From: Tenacibaculum jejuense
Lineage (GTDB): Bacteria > Bacteroidota > Bacteroidia > Flavobacteriales > Flavobacteriaceae
Direction of reading: 5' to 3'
Length of the DNA: 64,000 nucleotides
Assembly (NCBI RefSeq): GCF_900198195.1
Contig: NZ_LT899436.1
Span: forward strand, 1,219,501-1,283,500
Shown here: piece after piece, positions 1 through 10,900 of the stretch
Position numbering within the stretch: the stretch's first letter is position 1
Layout: the number at the start of each line of letters is the position of its first letter
Made by a program: the position numbers and the translations under genes
Notes under the pieces: generated by a model
Databases searched by the model: none
The model's input: the letters and a program-made list of their open reading frames with translations, nothing else
Told to the model about the DNA's origin: nothing

Positions 1-443
1 TTAAACAAAAAAGGGTTGGTAAACATCAAAAACCATTTACATTATTAAAGTTCAGAACTATGGGAGTGGATACAAAATCTGTAGCAACACATTTAGCAAA
101 TAGTAGTTCTGTCACTAAGTTAGGAGCTTTTTTAAGAAAGTCAAAGCTTGATGAATTACCGCAGCTTCTTAATGTCTTAAAAGGAGACATGAGCTTAGTA
201 GGTCCTAGGCCAAATCTATTCAATCAAGAAGAGTTAGTAAAAGAAAGAAGCGAAAGAGGTGTATATGATTTTTTACCAGGAATCACTGGACTTGCACAAA
301 TCAATGAAATTGATATGTCTACACCAGAAAAATTAGCCAAAGTAGATGCACAAATGCTTCAAGAGTTAACTATAAAAAAATATTTTCACTATATTTTTGC
401 TACTTTAGGGGGCAAAGGTTCAGGAGATCGAATTAAAGAATAA
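1..443 (+). CDS. Membrane sugar transferase, C-terminal part (5' end outside window)
   Basis: The frame is open from base 3, so the gene begins upstream and only about 146 codons are seen. The visible part carries the hallmarks of the bacterial sugar transferase family (PF02397): KQKRVG near the edge, FRTMG, then DELPQLLNVLKGDMSLVGPRP and LPGITGLAQIN, and the usual GDRIK ending. Family members move a sugar-1-phosphate from a nucleotide sugar to undecaprenyl phosphate and start a repeat unit of capsule, O-antigen or exopolysaccharide at the inner membrane. The N-terminal membrane segment would lie off the window. The first ATG at 60 is internal and is not the start. It is probably the last gene of a polysaccharide cluster to the left, because a strong terminator follows. 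The exact sugar cannot be told. Confidence 0.9.
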   Translation, partial: KQKRVGKHQKPFTLLKFRTMGVDTKSVATHLANSSSVTKLGAFLRKSKLDELPQLLNVLKGDMSLVGPRPNLFNQEELVKERSERGVYDFLPGITGLAQINEIDMSTPEKLAKVDAQMLQELTIKKYFHYIFATLGGKGSGDRIKE

Positions 444-479
444 ATAGCTGTTACAGTTATTTATAGGTTAAACATATCA

Positions 480-519
480 AACATCATCTAAAGCTGTAGC
501 TTTAGATGATGTTTTTTTA
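480..519 (+). terminator. Intrinsic terminator after the sugar transferase
   Basis: A perfect 15-bp inverted repeat (481-495 with 498-512, ACATCATCTAAAGCT and its complement) is followed directly by a run of seven T. It lies 37 bases after the stop codon of the sugar transferase and ends that transcript. Confidence 0.9.
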
Positions 520-524
520 TCATA

Positions 525-1321
525 ATTTTATCTTCATTTTTGTTTTATTAAGAGTTTTTAAATAGTTGTATATAGCTGTTGATAGCAATACTATTTTTTA
601 CATTCATACTAGTAGTATTGTATTCATAAAGAACTCTTGTTTTAAGATTCAATTAACTTGTTTAGATATTGTGTTTTGATAATAATCTTGATATATTACT
701 ATAGTATTACAAACCTCTATATCAATGATGGATAAGTTCCTTGTTTGGATACATTCTATTTTTTTAGTAATATCTGGTTTTCTCAGTTGAGATTACTTTA
801 AAAGTTTTATTCAAATAAATAACCTATAATTTTCTTAGAATATGTATTTGTAATTAGTGATAATACAAGGTTTTTACGATTTCCTAGATGAGGTAATATC
901 TACTATTCACACTCTTTCTAGTCTATTTACATTTAAATTTTCAGTAAGATTCGAATGTTTTCTATAGCAATGATAAGAATTGGGTATGATATGGTAACTC
1001 TTTTACCGTTTTATAAATAATTAATTAGTTCGATAATAAAAAGTCCAATAAATTACTAGTAGAAGAGATACATTCTTTCTTTTGTAAAACAAATATATTA
1101 TTGGAGTTATTCTGAACTGAAAGTTATACTCCTTCTCTGCTAAATCAATAATATCGTTTTCTCCTCTGATATTGATACTTCAGCTTTGAATCCTGTGTCT
1201 AAGCTGAGCCTGTTTTGTTTATAATTTAATTCGTCTTTTCTACTTGGGAAACTACAGCTAATTTAAAGCCTAAATTGTAATCTCGTTGGGTACGCGTTTT
1301 CTTGGATCCTTTGTTATTCAT
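525..1321 (-). pseudogene. Decayed IS3-family insertion sequence (orfA and orfB remnants)
   Basis: Hand translation of the minus strand shows scattered pieces of an IS3-type transposase. From ATG 1321 the frame reads MNNKGSKKTRTQRDYNLGF then KLAVVSQVEKTN before a stop. After frameshifts come NYKQ and QAQLRHRIQS, the helix-turn-helix part of OrfA. From about 978 downwards OrfB pieces appear: SYHCYRKHSNLTENLNVNRL, ERV*IVDIT, LVLSLITNTYSKKIIGY, IDRGL*YY and QNTISKQVN*ILKQEFFMNT, matching the DDE integrase core and C-terminus. There are many stops and frameshifts, and the N-terminal half of OrfB is too short, so the element is dead. Terminal inverted repeats were not recognised. This explains the 960-base stretch without an intact gene. 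Confidence 0.82.
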
Positions 1322-1369
1322 AAAGTAAGTCTATATTGTATCAACTTATTTCAAGAAGGAATAGTATAA

Positions 1370-1402
1370 ATAAAAAAAGGAGTTTCAAAGCTCCTTTTTT
1401 AT
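1370..1402 (-). terminator. Terminator after the LysM lipoprotein gene
   Basis: AAAAAAGGAG (1373-1382) pairs with CTCCTTTTTT (1391-1400). It begins right at the stop codon of the minus-strand LysM gene, and the A/T-rich arms give a U-tract on the minus strand. Confidence 0.75.
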
Positions 1403-3304
1403 TTATTTAATTCTTTCTAAGGTTAGATCTGGATTATATTTTACAATAAATAATCCTTTATTGTAGATGCTACCAAAGAGTTTTTTGTCAAACTCAAATT
1501 TGTTTTCTAAACGAATTGAAGCTCCTTGTTTATAAGTGTCTAAAAGCTTTTCTCCAGAAGCTAAACGCATTAAAACATCAAAAGTAATATCAAAACCACG
1601 AACAGCATATTCAGTTGGAATATCGTTATTCTTAGCTTTATAGCTATTTATAAACCTTTTCATATTTTGATCTTCATAGTTAGCATAGCTATCAGTTACA
1701 TATGTAAAACCAATTCGAGCCAAAGTATTATTATCTACACTTTCATATGATCTAGTGTTTTTCTCAATAGCAAAAACCTGTGCAGAAATACCTTCAGGTA
1801 GGACGATCATACTATTAATAGCGTTAGCAACAACATCTCGTTGATCTGTAGCTATAATAATCCAATTATGAGAATTAGGTTTCATTTTATCTGTAAAACG
1901 TTCTTTTTTGATAAAGTTGTCTTCAGGTTTTAAAACAAAAACATTTTCAATAGAATCGTTACTTTTTAATATCTGAGTAATTTCTTTAGATTGAGCATCA
2001 GAAGTTTCTGTTCCATCTGAAACAATAAAAATTCCTTCACCATCGTAAATTTTACTTAAATAATTTCCTAATGCTTGACTTCGAATTGTCTTATCTGGCG
2101 CAGATTTTACAATTTTAGAAGAAGAAAATTGATTTTGATTTTTTGAATAATGAGGAAATATTACAGGAGCATCAGAAGCTTTGGCAACTTCTTTTACCTT
2201 ATCGGAATAAAAAGGACCAATGATAGCATTCATATCATTTAAAAGTTCCTTTTCTAAAATTGCTTCTATATTTTTCCCTCTATTTCCAGTGTCAAACACC
2301 GAAATATCTAAATTAACGCCTAAACTTTTTACTGAATCTATTGCTATTTCACTTCCTAGATAAAAATCGGTAACTAAGTTTGCTAAATTAGCATTACCTC
2401 TGTCAGCTTTAGATGTATCAAAAATATCATCTGACACTTTTTCTTTGTATTCATCTGCTCTAAAAGGTAAAAGTAAAGCTACACGAATACTTTCGTCTAT
2501 TTGACCAATACTATCAATAAACATTTCAGAAGAATAGCTCTCAATATTATCAGCAACATTACGAATCCTTAATACCTGACCGATTTGTAAATTATTATTT
2601 TCAATTTCAGGATATTCAGGATTTAAGTTCATTAATTCCTCTTTGGTAATATTGTAAAATCTAGTTAAACTGTAAACAGTTTCTTTTGATTTGACTGTAT
2701 GAGTTACATGATTTTTTAAATCTTCTTCTCTAGATAAGTAAACGATTTTCTTTTCCGCTACTTTTACTTTTAAAACCTGACCAACATCTAAATAATTTTC
2801 TTTTAATCTTGGATATTGAGGATTAAGATTTATCAATTCCTCTTTAGAAATATTATAGTCTTTTGTAATTCTATAAACTGTCTCTCCTGGTTTAACTGTA
2901 TGTTTTTTGAACTCAATTACAGTTCTAATGATTTGAGTAGAATCTGGTTGTTTTACAGTTTCATTTTCGTCTTCAGTAGTAACTTCGTTTTCAGAAGAAG
3001 ATTCATCTGGACTTTCATCTTTATTTTCCTTAGATTCTTTATCATTTTTAGAATCTTGTATTAAAGGAATCGATTTTTTATACTCTGGATTAGGTATAAT
3101 AATAACACTATTCATTGATGGGGTTTCACCTACATCTGGATTTAAACGAACTAAATCTTCCGTTTTAACATCGATGCGTTTAGCGATATCTCGCATAGTT
3201 TCCCCTTCTTTTACTTTATAAGAGATATATCTTTTTTGTTGACTACAAGAAGATATTAATAGAGTTACTATTAAAGTAAAAGTCCAAAATTTAATCTTAT
3301 TCAT
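1403..3304 (-). CDS. Lipoprotein with three LysM domains and a periplasmic-binding-protein domain
   Basis: The protein starts with a lipoprotein signal (LLISSC), so it is probably anchored in the envelope. Three LysM domains follow at roughly 25-75, 130-180 and 200-245; they bind peptidoglycan glycan chains. Domains two and three are near copies (GETVYRITKDYNISKEELI, KETVYSLTRFYNITKEELM). An acidic Glu/Ser/Asn-rich linker at about 80-125 separates the first two. Residues from about 270 on resemble a type 1 periplasmic binding fold (VALLLPFRADEY, NAIIGPFYSDKV), as in LppC/LpoA-type activators of penicillin-binding proteins. ATG 3304 is preferred over the in-frame TTG at 3313. It follows guaA by 25 bases and is probably co-transcribed. 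Role in cell-wall synthesis is inference. Confidence 0.82.
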   Translation of the reverse strand: MNKIKFWTFTLIVTLLISSCSQQKRYISYKVKEGETMRDIAKRIDVKTEDLVRLNPDVGETPSMNSVIIIPNPEYKKSIPLIQDSKNDKESKENKDESPDESSSENEVTTEDENETVKQPDSTQIIRTVIEFKKHTVKPGETVYRITKDYNISKEELINLNPQYPRLKENYLDVGQVLKVKVAEKKIVYLSREEDLKNHVTHTVKSKETVYSLTRFYNITKEELMNLNPEYPEIENNNLQIGQVLRIRNVADNIESYSSEMFIDSIGQIDESIRVALLLPFRADEYKEKVSDDIFDTSKADRGNANLANLVTDFYLGSEIAIDSVKSLGVNLDISVFDTGNRGKNIEAILEKELLNDMNAIIGPFYSDKVKEVAKASDAPVIFPHYSKNQNQFSSSKIVKSAPDKTIRSQALGNYLSKIYDGEGIFIVSDGTETSDAQSKEITQILKSNDSIENVFVLKPEDNFIKKERFTDKMKPNSHNWIIIATDQRDVVANAINSMIVLPEGISAQVFAIEKNTRSYESVDNNTLARIGFTYVTDSYANYEDQNMKRFINSYKAKNNDIPTEYAVRGFDITFDVLMRLASGEKLLDTYKQGASIRLENKFEFDKKLFGSIYNKGLFIVKYNPDLTLERIK

Positions 3305-3329
3305 ATAATTCAATTACTGCTTCGTATGA

Positions 3330-4865
3330 TTATTCCCATTCTATTGTTGCAGGTGGTTTAGAACTAATATCGTAAACTACTCTATTTACACCTTTCACAT
3401 TATTAATTATTTTATTCGATATGTTTTGTAAGAACTCATAAGGTAAATTTACCCAGTCGGCTGTCATACCATCTGTACTTTCAACAGCTCTCAAAGCTAC
3501 TACCTTTTCATATGTTCTTTCATCTCCCATTACTCCAACAGAGTTCACAGGTAATAAGATTGCACCAGCTTGCCATACTTTGTCATACAATCCGTATTCT
3601 TTTAATCCATTTATAAAAATGGCATCAACTTCTTGCAAAATACGAACTTTTTCTGAAGTAATATCTCCTAAGATTCTTATTGCTAAACCTGGTCCAGGGA
3701 AAGGGTGTCTACCTAATAGTTCTTTGTCAATTCCCATAGAAGCTCCAACACGTCTAACTTCATCTTTAAAAATCATTCGTAATGGCTCAACAACTTGTAG
3801 TTTCATAAAGTCCGGTAATCCACCAACATTATGATGACTTTTTATTGTTGCTGAAGGACCTCCATTTACTGAAACAGATTCAATTACGTCTGGATAAATA
3901 GTTCCTTGTGCTAGCCATTTTGCATTTTCAACTTTAGCTGCTTCATCATCAAAAACTTCGATAAATACCCTACCTATTGTTTTTCTTTTAGTTTCTGGAT
4001 CACTAATTCCTTCTAAAGCATTTAAGAATCTTTCAGAAGCATCTACACCTTTAACGTTTAATCCCATGCCTTCGTATTGCTGAAGTACACTTTTAAACTC
4101 ATCTTTTCTCAATAATCCATTATTTACGAAAATACAGTGTAAGTTGTCACCGATTGCTTTGTGTAATAAAACTCCAGCAACTGTAGAATCTACACCTCCA
4201 GAAAGACCTAATATTACTTTATCGTCTCCAATTTTCTCTTTTAAGTCAGAAACTGTTGATTCAACAAAAGAATTTGGAGTCCAATTTTGCTCGATGTTAG
4301 CAATATCAACCAAGAAGTTTTTTAATAATAACGTACCATCTGTTGAATGGTAAACTTCTGGATGGAACTGAATAGCAAAAGTAGTTTCACCTTCAATTTT
4401 ATATGCAGCATTTTCTACATCCTTAGTACTTGCAAGTAAAACAGCATTTTCAGGTAGTTCTTTAATCGTATCTGAGTGACTCATCCAAACTTGGCTTCCT
4501 TCAGAAATACCATTTAAGAATTGCTCTCCATCTTTTATGAATGATAAATTAGCTCTACCATACTCTCTTGTATTTGATGGAGCTACTAAACCACCAGAAA
4601 AATGTGCTAAATATTGTGCACCATAACATACAGCTAATAAAGGTTTTTTGCCTCTAATTTCTGATAAATCTGGATGAGGTGCTTCTTCTGAACGAACAGA
4701 AGATGGACTTCCTGATAAGATTACAGCTTTAAAATCGTTTAAGTTTTGTGGAATTTTATTGTAAGGATGAATTTCACAGTAAATATTCAACTCTCTTACT
4801 CTACGCGCAATTAATTGAGTGTATTGCGAACCAAAATCTAATATTAATACGTTGTGTTGTTGCAT
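3330..4865 (-). CDS. guaA: GMP synthase (glutamine-hydrolysing)
   Basis: Makes GMP from XMP, ATP and glutamine, the last step of de novo guanine nucleotide synthesis. The N-terminal class I amidotransferase domain has the nucleophile Cys80 (LAVCYGAQ) and the His168/Glu170 pair (FHPEVYHS). The ATP-pyrophosphatase domain has the P-loop SGGVDS at 222-227, and the C-terminal dimerisation domain ends KPPATIEWE as in the family. About 511 residues is the normal length. A TTG six bases upstream is in frame, but ATG 4865 gives the usual N-terminus [17 protein letters not shown]. It lies 49 bases after the ketoacyl synthase gene and 25 before the LysM lipoprotein gene. Confidence 0.97.
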   Translation of the reverse strand: MQQHNVLILDFGSQYTQLIARRVRELNIYCEIHPYNKIPQNLNDFKAVILSGSPSSVRSEEAPHPDLSEIRGKKPLLAVCYGAQYLAHFSGGLVAPSNTREYGRANLSFIKDGEQFLNGISEGSQVWMSHSDTIKELPENAVLLASTKDVENAAYKIEGETTFAIQFHPEVYHSTDGTLLLKNFLVDIANIEQNWTPNSFVESTVSDLKEKIGDDKVILGLSGGVDSTVAGVLLHKAIGDNLHCIFVNNGLLRKDEFKSVLQQYEGMGLNVKGVDASERFLNALEGISDPETKRKTIGRVFIEVFDDEAAKVENAKWLAQGTIYPDVIESVSVNGGPSATIKSHHNVGGLPDFMKLQVVEPLRMIFKDEVRRVGASMGIDKELLGRHPFPGPGLAIRILGDITSEKVRILQEVDAIFINGLKEYGLYDKVWQAGAILLPVNSVGVMGDERTYEKVVALRAVESTDGMTADWVNLPYEFLQNISNKIINNVKGVNRVVYDISSKPPATIEWE

Positions 4866-4914
4866 CCGCAAAAATAATAGTTTGATTTTTATTTTTGCAT
4901 GAATTTTTCACTTT

Positions 4915-5979
4915 TTAATAACGATATACTATTGCATTGATATTCATACCTGCACCAACAGATGCCATCATGAAAATATCTCCTTTTTTTAGATTATGAC
5001 CTTCTATTTTATCTTTAAGAACCCAGTCTAATAGTGTAGGTACTGTAGCTACAGAACTATTTCCTAATTCATGGATAATCATTGGCATAATATCTTTCGG
5101 AACGGGTTTCTTATAAAGTCGATAGAAACGTTTTATTATGGCCTCATCCATTTTTTCGTTTGCTTGATGTATAAAAACTTTTTTCAAATCATCAATATCA
5201 ACATTACTTTTATCTAGTGCAGTTTTCATAGCTTTAGGAACATGAGTTAAAGCAAATTCATAAATTTTTCTACCATGCATCTTAATGTAACGTACATTTT
5301 CATCTTTACTTTGATCATAAGAGTTCCCAAAGAATAGGTGGTAAGCTTCATCTTTAGAAAACGTTTGCGTAGCGTGTCCTAAAATGCCATTTTCTACATC
5401 AGTATCTATACTTTCTACAATACAAGCTCCAGCTCCATCACTATAAATCATAGAATCACGATCATTCTCATCTATAACTCTAGATAAAGTTTCTGTTCCT
5501 ATGACCAGGACTTTTTTAGCAATACCTGCTTTTATAAATGCCTGTGCTTGTATAACACCTTCAATCCAACCAGGACAACCGAATAATATATCGTATGCAA
5601 CACAATTTGGATTTTGGATTTGTAGTGAATGTTTTATCCTCGTCGCTAAACTCGGAATAATATCACTTTGTATTCCTGTTTTTTTTACATCACCAAAATT
5701 ATGAGCTACAATTATATAATCGATACTTTCAGCATCTATATTAGCATTCTCAATCGCATTTTTAGCGGCGAAGTAACCAAGATCAGATGCAGTATAATTA
5801 TTTTCGGCATATCTCCTTTCTAAAATCCCTGTTATAGATTTAAACTTATCAATGATTTCTGTATTACAAGAATTAAATGGTGTACCATCTGCATTTAAAA
5901 ATTCATTTGAAATAAATTTATCGTTCTCCTTTTTTACCGTTGGAATATAGCATCCTGTTCCTGTTATAACTGCCTTCAT
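4915..5979 (-). CDS. 3-oxoacyl-ACP synthase III-like ketosynthase
   Basis: A thiolase-fold condensing enzyme of the FabH (KAS III) group. The catalytic triad is visible: Cys135 (LFGCPGW), His271 (VFIHQANEKM) and Asn307 (ELGNSSVATVP). The length of 354 residues is slightly longer than housekeeping FabH because of an insertion near residues 20-45. FabH-type enzymes condense an acyl-CoA with malonyl-ACP; this variant may instead start a lipid or polyketide-like product, as stand-alone KAS III homologues in Flavobacteriia do. It heads a minus-strand group with guaA and the LysM gene. The A/T-rich 258 bases upstream should hold its promoter. The natural substrate cannot be read from the sequence. 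Confidence 0.85.
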   Translation of the reverse strand: MKAVITGTGCYIPTVKKENDKFISNEFLNADGTPFNSCNTEIIDKFKSITGILERRYAENNYTASDLGYFAAKNAIENANIDAESIDYIIVAHNFGDVKKTGIQSDIIPSLATRIKHSLQIQNPNCVAYDILFGCPGWIEGVIQAQAFIKAGIAKKVLVIGTETLSRVIDENDRDSMIYSDGAGACIVESIDTDVENGILGHATQTFSKDEAYHLFFGNSYDQSKDENVRYIKMHGRKIYEFALTHVPKAMKTALDKSNVDIDDLKKVFIHQANEKMDEAIIKRFYRLYKKPVPKDIMPMIIHELGNSSVATVPTLLDWVLKDKIEGHNLKKGDIFMMASVGAGMNINAIVYRY

Positions 5980-6237
5980 TGCTAAAATTTATATTTAGGG
6001 TAACAACAAATAAACAGGTTTTGTTTTAGGAAACCTATTTAAATTGAAAGTGAAATTTTATTTTTGTTAGATTCGTATTTTAAGGCTGTAATTTTTACAA
6101 ATTAACAATTTTAACACTTTTAAAATGTATATTTGATAAAATGGTTTTTTGCGAAAATCCTTATTTTTTATTGATTATATCTTTTTTTATTGTTTTTATT
6201 ATAAAAATGACAAAAATTAACCTATGTTAATGAATAA

Positions 6238-6720
6238 TTATAAATAGCTGCTATCGAATGAGAAAGGTAATAAAGAAACTAAAGATTCTGTTTTAATTAT
6301 TTTTCCTACTTCTCCCATAAAAATAACTTCAAAAGGAGCTTTTTGATTTACTTCATAATCTAATAAAGTCTGTCTGCACGCACCACAAGGACCAACAGGT
6401 TTATCAACTACAGTGGTTTTTGAAGAAGCTACAATAGCTAGTTTTAAGATTTTTACATTAGGATATTCAGAGCCTGCTTTCCAAACAGCTACACGTTCTG
6501 CACACATTCCAGAAGGATAAGCAGCACTTTCTTGATTACTACCATGAATAATAACGCCATTTTCTAATAAGATAGCAGCACCAACATTAAATTGAGAATA
6601 TGGTGCATAGGATTTTCCCTTAGCGATGTTTGCTTCTTTTATAATTTCTTGGTCTTCTTTACTTAACTCTGAAACATCATCATAAATAATTGCTTCAGAA
6701 GAAAAATTAATTTTTTTCAT
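6238..6720 (-). CDS. cdd: Cytidine deaminase
   Basis: Deaminates cytidine and deoxycytidine to uridine and deoxyuridine in pyrimidine salvage. The zinc site of the homotetrameric class is complete: Cys73 and the proton shuttle Glu75 in MCAERVAVW, with Cys112 and Cys115 in GPCGACRQ. At 160 residues it is slightly longer than the 130-residue type through an N-terminal extension of about 20 residues. It is a cytosolic enzyme. It lies downstream of porV, but a hairpin terminator separates the two, so it may have its own promoter. Confidence 0.95.
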   Translation of the reverse strand: MKKINFSSEAIIYDDVSELSKEDQEIIKEANIAKGKSYAPYSQFNVGAAILLENGVIIHGSNQESAAYPSGMCAERVAVWKAGSEYPNVKILKLAIVASSKTTVVDKPVGPCGACRQTLLDYEVNQKAPFEVIFMGEVGKIIKTESLVSLLPFSFDSSYL

Positions 6721-6742
6721 AAATACGATTCTTTACTAGCTA

Positions 6743-6770
6743 AAAAAAGCAGTCGTTAGACTGCTTTTTA
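6743..6770 (-). terminator. Terminator between porV and cdd
   Basis: AAAAAGCAGTC and GACTGCTTTTT flank a four-base loop (GTTA). The hairpin lies 23 bases after the porV stop on the minus strand and has a T-rich tail there. Confidence 0.85.
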
Positions 6771-6792
6771 AATATTTTATATACGAAAGATA

Positions 6793-7884
6793 CTAATAAT
6801 CTTCGTAAATCTCACCTAAATCAAATGATATTGAAAAACGTAAGGTATTTTCTAATGGGTTATTTACATCTGATACATTAATCAAATAAGATAAATCTAC
6901 GTTAAAAGCATTAGCTGTAAAACCTGCACCCATAGTAAAGAATTTTCTATTTCCTTTTACTTCACTTTCATTAAAGTATCCAGCACGTACTGCAAAAGCA
7001 TTATTGTATAAATATTCAGCACCTAAAGACCAGTTAACTTCTTGTAATTCTTCGCTAAAGCTACGATCTAGTAATGAAGTAAACATTCCTTCAAACCATC
7101 CTCTATCTGATTGCGTACCACTTGAAGGCACTAATAACTTTCTGAATTCTAAATTAACACCTAAAGTATTGAAATCATCAAAAATAAAGTCAAAACCACC
7201 ACCTAATTTAGCTATTGTTGGAATAAAGTTCTCTTCGCCAGGAGTGTATTCTACTTTTGGTCCTATGTTGGCAACATTTAAACCAATTCTATATCGTCCA
7301 TTAAAAGTACCATAGTTTTGTTCGTCTGATTGATAATAAGCAGCAATATCTACAGCAAATGAATTTACTGCTTCTAAAGTACTATCAACATCTAAATTAG
7401 AGTTAATGTATTTAAGACCAACAGCCATAGAGAATTTTTCACTCAACTTTAATGAATAATAACCAGAAATTGCAAGTTCAGTAGGGTTAATACTACCATT
7501 ACTAGAACCATCTCCGTTTGTTAAATCAATTCTACCTAATGAAAATAACTTTAAGTCTGCACCCCAAGCACTATTCTCGTTAAATCTATTAATTACAGAT
7601 AAATTACCAGCAAAAATATCATCAGTTAAATTTCTTAACCAAGGAACATAACTAGCTCCTATACTTAATTTATTACTATTGAAAGCAATTTTTGCAGGGT
7701 TATGATATAGTGAAAATGCATCTGAAGATGTTGCTACTCCAATATCTCCCATACCACCAGCTCTTGCGTCTGAATTAATTTGTAAGAAAGGAACTGCAGT
7801 AGTAATTGCTCGGGAGTCTAATTGGGCGTTTAGTTTTAATCCCGTGATAGAAATAGCTAAGGTTAGTAATAGTATTTTTTTCAT
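6793..7884 (-). CDS. porV: Type IX secretion outer-membrane protein PorV
   Basis: A beta-barrel outer-membrane protein of the PorV (LptO) family. It has a signal peptide ending near LNAQ, then the family start RAITTAVPFLQINSDARAGG followed by MGDIGVATSSDAFSLYHNPA, and alternating beta strands to the end. In type IX secretion PorV collects cargo from the SprA translocon and carries it to the attachment complex with PorU. The 363 residues fit the family. It starts 35 bases after porU on the same strand, and the porU-porV-gldJ neighbourhood matches that known from Flavobacterium johnsoniae. Confidence 0.95.
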   Translation of the reverse strand: MKKILLLTLAISITGLKLNAQLDSRAITTAVPFLQINSDARAGGMGDIGVATSSDAFSLYHNPAKIAFNSNKLSIGASYVPWLRNLTDDIFAGNLSVINRFNENSAWGADLKLFSLGRIDLTNGDGSSNGSINPTELAISGYYSLKLSEKFSMAVGLKYINSNLDVDSTLEAVNSFAVDIAAYYQSDEQNYGTFNGRYRIGLNVANIGPKVEYTPGEENFIPTIAKLGGGFDFIFDDFNTLGVNLEFRKLLVPSSGTQSDRGWFEGMFTSLLDRSFSEELQEVNWSLGAEYLYNNAFAVRAGYFNESEVKGNRKFFTMGAGFTANAFNVDLSYLINVSDVNNPLENTLRFSISFDLGEIYEDY

Positions 7885-7919
7885 TTTGATTTTAACATTA
7901 TTTTGACAAATATATGATT

Positions 7920-10900
7920 TTATTGTAGGATAACTAACTTCTCGTATTTCTCTGAAGTTAAATTATTAACAGAGGACGTAACTTTAATTTTATATACGTA
8001 AACACCTTTTCCTATTTTATTACCAAAATCATCTAAACCATTCCAAGTTATTGATCTTGATAATCCTCCATTAGTTTGTACTGTTTGATTAATAGTTTTA
8101 ATAAGTTTTCCTGAAACTGTGAATATTTGTACTTGAACATTCAAAGGTTCATTTGGTTTATTATGGTTGAACCAAAACTCAGTATAGTTTGTAAATGGAT
8201 TAGGATAATTTAATACATTTTCTAACGTGAGTTCTGTATCACTAATTACCTCAAAGCTTAACGTGATTTCAGAAGAATTATTATAGGTATCCCAAGCTTT
8301 TATTTTTAAAGTATGAATTCCTACAGATAAATCTCTAAACTTAAAGTTTACTTCGCCTTTGGTAAAATCATTTAGTTCAGTTTCATAAAAGTCATTCAGA
8401 ATAAAAGGTTCAGATTCATTTCCATCTAAAATTGCTACAATATCATGATCAACAGCTGTTATAGATGTGTTTATACCACTGATGTCTGCTAATTTTATAA
8501 TAAGGTTAGGAGAGGAGTTTGTGGTACCGCCGTCTATAAATGACTCGTCGTTCATAAAGGCCCTAAGTTCTGGACCAGTATTGTCTTCAGGAGCATTTTC
8601 ATTTATACCACCAACCGTAACATCAAAATTAACCCCCGCTTTATCTTCATTTTCACTTTGAGCGTACAGACTTATTTTACCTTTACCATCTGTTATTTTG
8701 ATGTCTTTAGGAACAATAAACTCAAATTCGAATCGACCATTTTCAACAGAAGATTTTCCTCTAAATATTTTACTTTCTTGAGAATCGAAAGTATTTACAA
8801 TACCAAATCCATCATTATCTAAAGTAGTTTTATCAATAGGTTTGTCAAAGATTGTGGTAAAAACAATTCCATTAAAATTAGTTAAAGGGTTTCCTGTGTT
8901 ATCACTAACAATTCCTTCTAGTTTAATTCTAGACAATGCTTTTAACGCATCTACAGGTTGTGTAATATCAACATCATTAACTTTGGTTATTCTAACATCA
9001 GGTTTAGGAATTGCCAATTTCATAGCTGGATCTCCAAAATAGTAAATGAAAAAACGTTGATTACTAGAGGTTTCATTTTTAGTTTTAATAAGGTTTGCTG
9101 CAATACTATCATCAGAATTATCAAAATCAAAAACATATTTTGCTAGCTCTTTATTAAAAGCCTCACCTAAGAATATAAAAACATCACGTGTCGTTGTAAT
9201 CATACTCACAGCTCCACCATTTGGATTTAAAAATAGTTGTTCACCAGCTGTATCTCTTAACGGATTGTCAAATCTTGAGAACTCACATGTAACGGTTATA
9301 AATAAAGGTAAGGTGTTGAAGTTGTTGAAACCTTGGATTTGAGGAATTTCTAAAATACGCTCTAGAGCAAGTCCGTCTTCACCACCATGACCAAAATAAT
9401 CAAACGCTAGAACACCTTTTTCCATGGCATTCGTAATAGCATTTTTTACATCAGGGTAGCGTTCACCACCTGAAGAGGTTTCTTGTTTAAATGCATCGGC
9501 ATAAATTTTATTGATGTTGAGAATAGGCTTGTATTTTTTTATACTATCAGCCACTTCCTCTAATCCAGATTGTAATGATCTATCTGAATTTTCATCTATA
9601 TCATCAGCAATTAAAGCAATATTGTTTCGCCAATCACCAAAAGCATTAGTTTCATAATAACTTAAAATTTTATTGATAACATCATTAGCCTCTTGAGTAG
9701 TAGAAACAGGAATTCTACCAGAAGTAATATCAATATTATCAGTAGGTCGCATTCTACCGTCATCATCATCAATCATTACAAAAAAATCATCTGTAACATA
9801 AGAAGCAACTAGATCAAAACTTTCCTCAGCATGAAAAGTAGGCACAATATTATTATTACCAGTAACTCTGTCTTTAAAATCATAAGAAGAATCACCAAAG
9901 AAACAAACATATTGTAATTTTCTAGTACTAGTATCATGTAAATATTTTATGAAATCGCGAATCCCAACTATATCAGGTGAACCTGACGAAAATTCATTAT
10001 AAATGTCTAGAACATTTATGACTTTTGTATTTAAGTTAGAGTTTTCCTGATGGTAATCAGCCAAGCGTTGTGCTTGGTTCATTAGTTCATTATTAGTAAT
10101 AATCAAATACTCAATATCGGTTAACGCTTGTAGATTCTGGTTTCTAACAGAGGAATTATTTATCCTTTCTGGAGAAAAATAATCGTTTTCATTTAAAATT
10201 ACATATTCATTTAAATTACCACCTAAAGCTTTAAAGGAAAAGTTTGCGGATGAAGTATTTTCGTTAGAAATAATTTTAGGATTCAAAGGATCTGAAACAT
10301 CCCAAAGCGCAGATATGTTATTCGAGTTTTGTATTTCGAAAGAGACAACATCTGTACTTTTAGCTTGATTAAAACTTCTGAAAGCGAATTGCTTGTTGTT
10401 TACAACTAATTGCTTTTTACCAATAATCTCTATGTAATCTAAAAAGGCATTGGCGGAAGGATTACCGTTGTTGTTGTATGAAATATTGATACTATTATCG
10501 TTTGTACCTATAACATTACCTGTACTTGATCCATATCTTGCTAAACCTGAAGATGACGAATTTGCCACAGGAGGGAAGTTTATCGTAGGTAAATTTCCAC
10601 CATTGACAGTAATATTCATATTAGAGGTAATACTCGATTGTGTAACAGCTGTTACTGTGGCTTTAATATTTGAACCAGGAACAATATTATTGAAGGGTAA
10701 ATTAAAAGTTTGATTAGAATTTATACTAAAGTTTTCTCCAAACCAAAGTCTACCAACGGCTAATATGTTTGTTTCTTCTAATTCATAAAAGATATAATCG
10801 TCAAACTCTGTAATATTTATGGTAGCTGGATTTGTTATATTCGAAGTGCTTGTGATTCTCTTTCCTGGTGAGTCAGATATATTAATAAAGTAGTAAGCTT

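Noticed and set aside
4866..4871. TTG start for guaA
   Set aside because: ATG 4865 gives the conserved [12 protein letters not shown] start; TTG adds only two residues.
10450..10713. Plus-strand open frame opposite porU
   Set aside because: It is a shadow of the coding strand; composition and lack of any domain argue against a gene. The same holds for other antisense frames, such as 7004-7315, 2816-3064 and 25869-26231.
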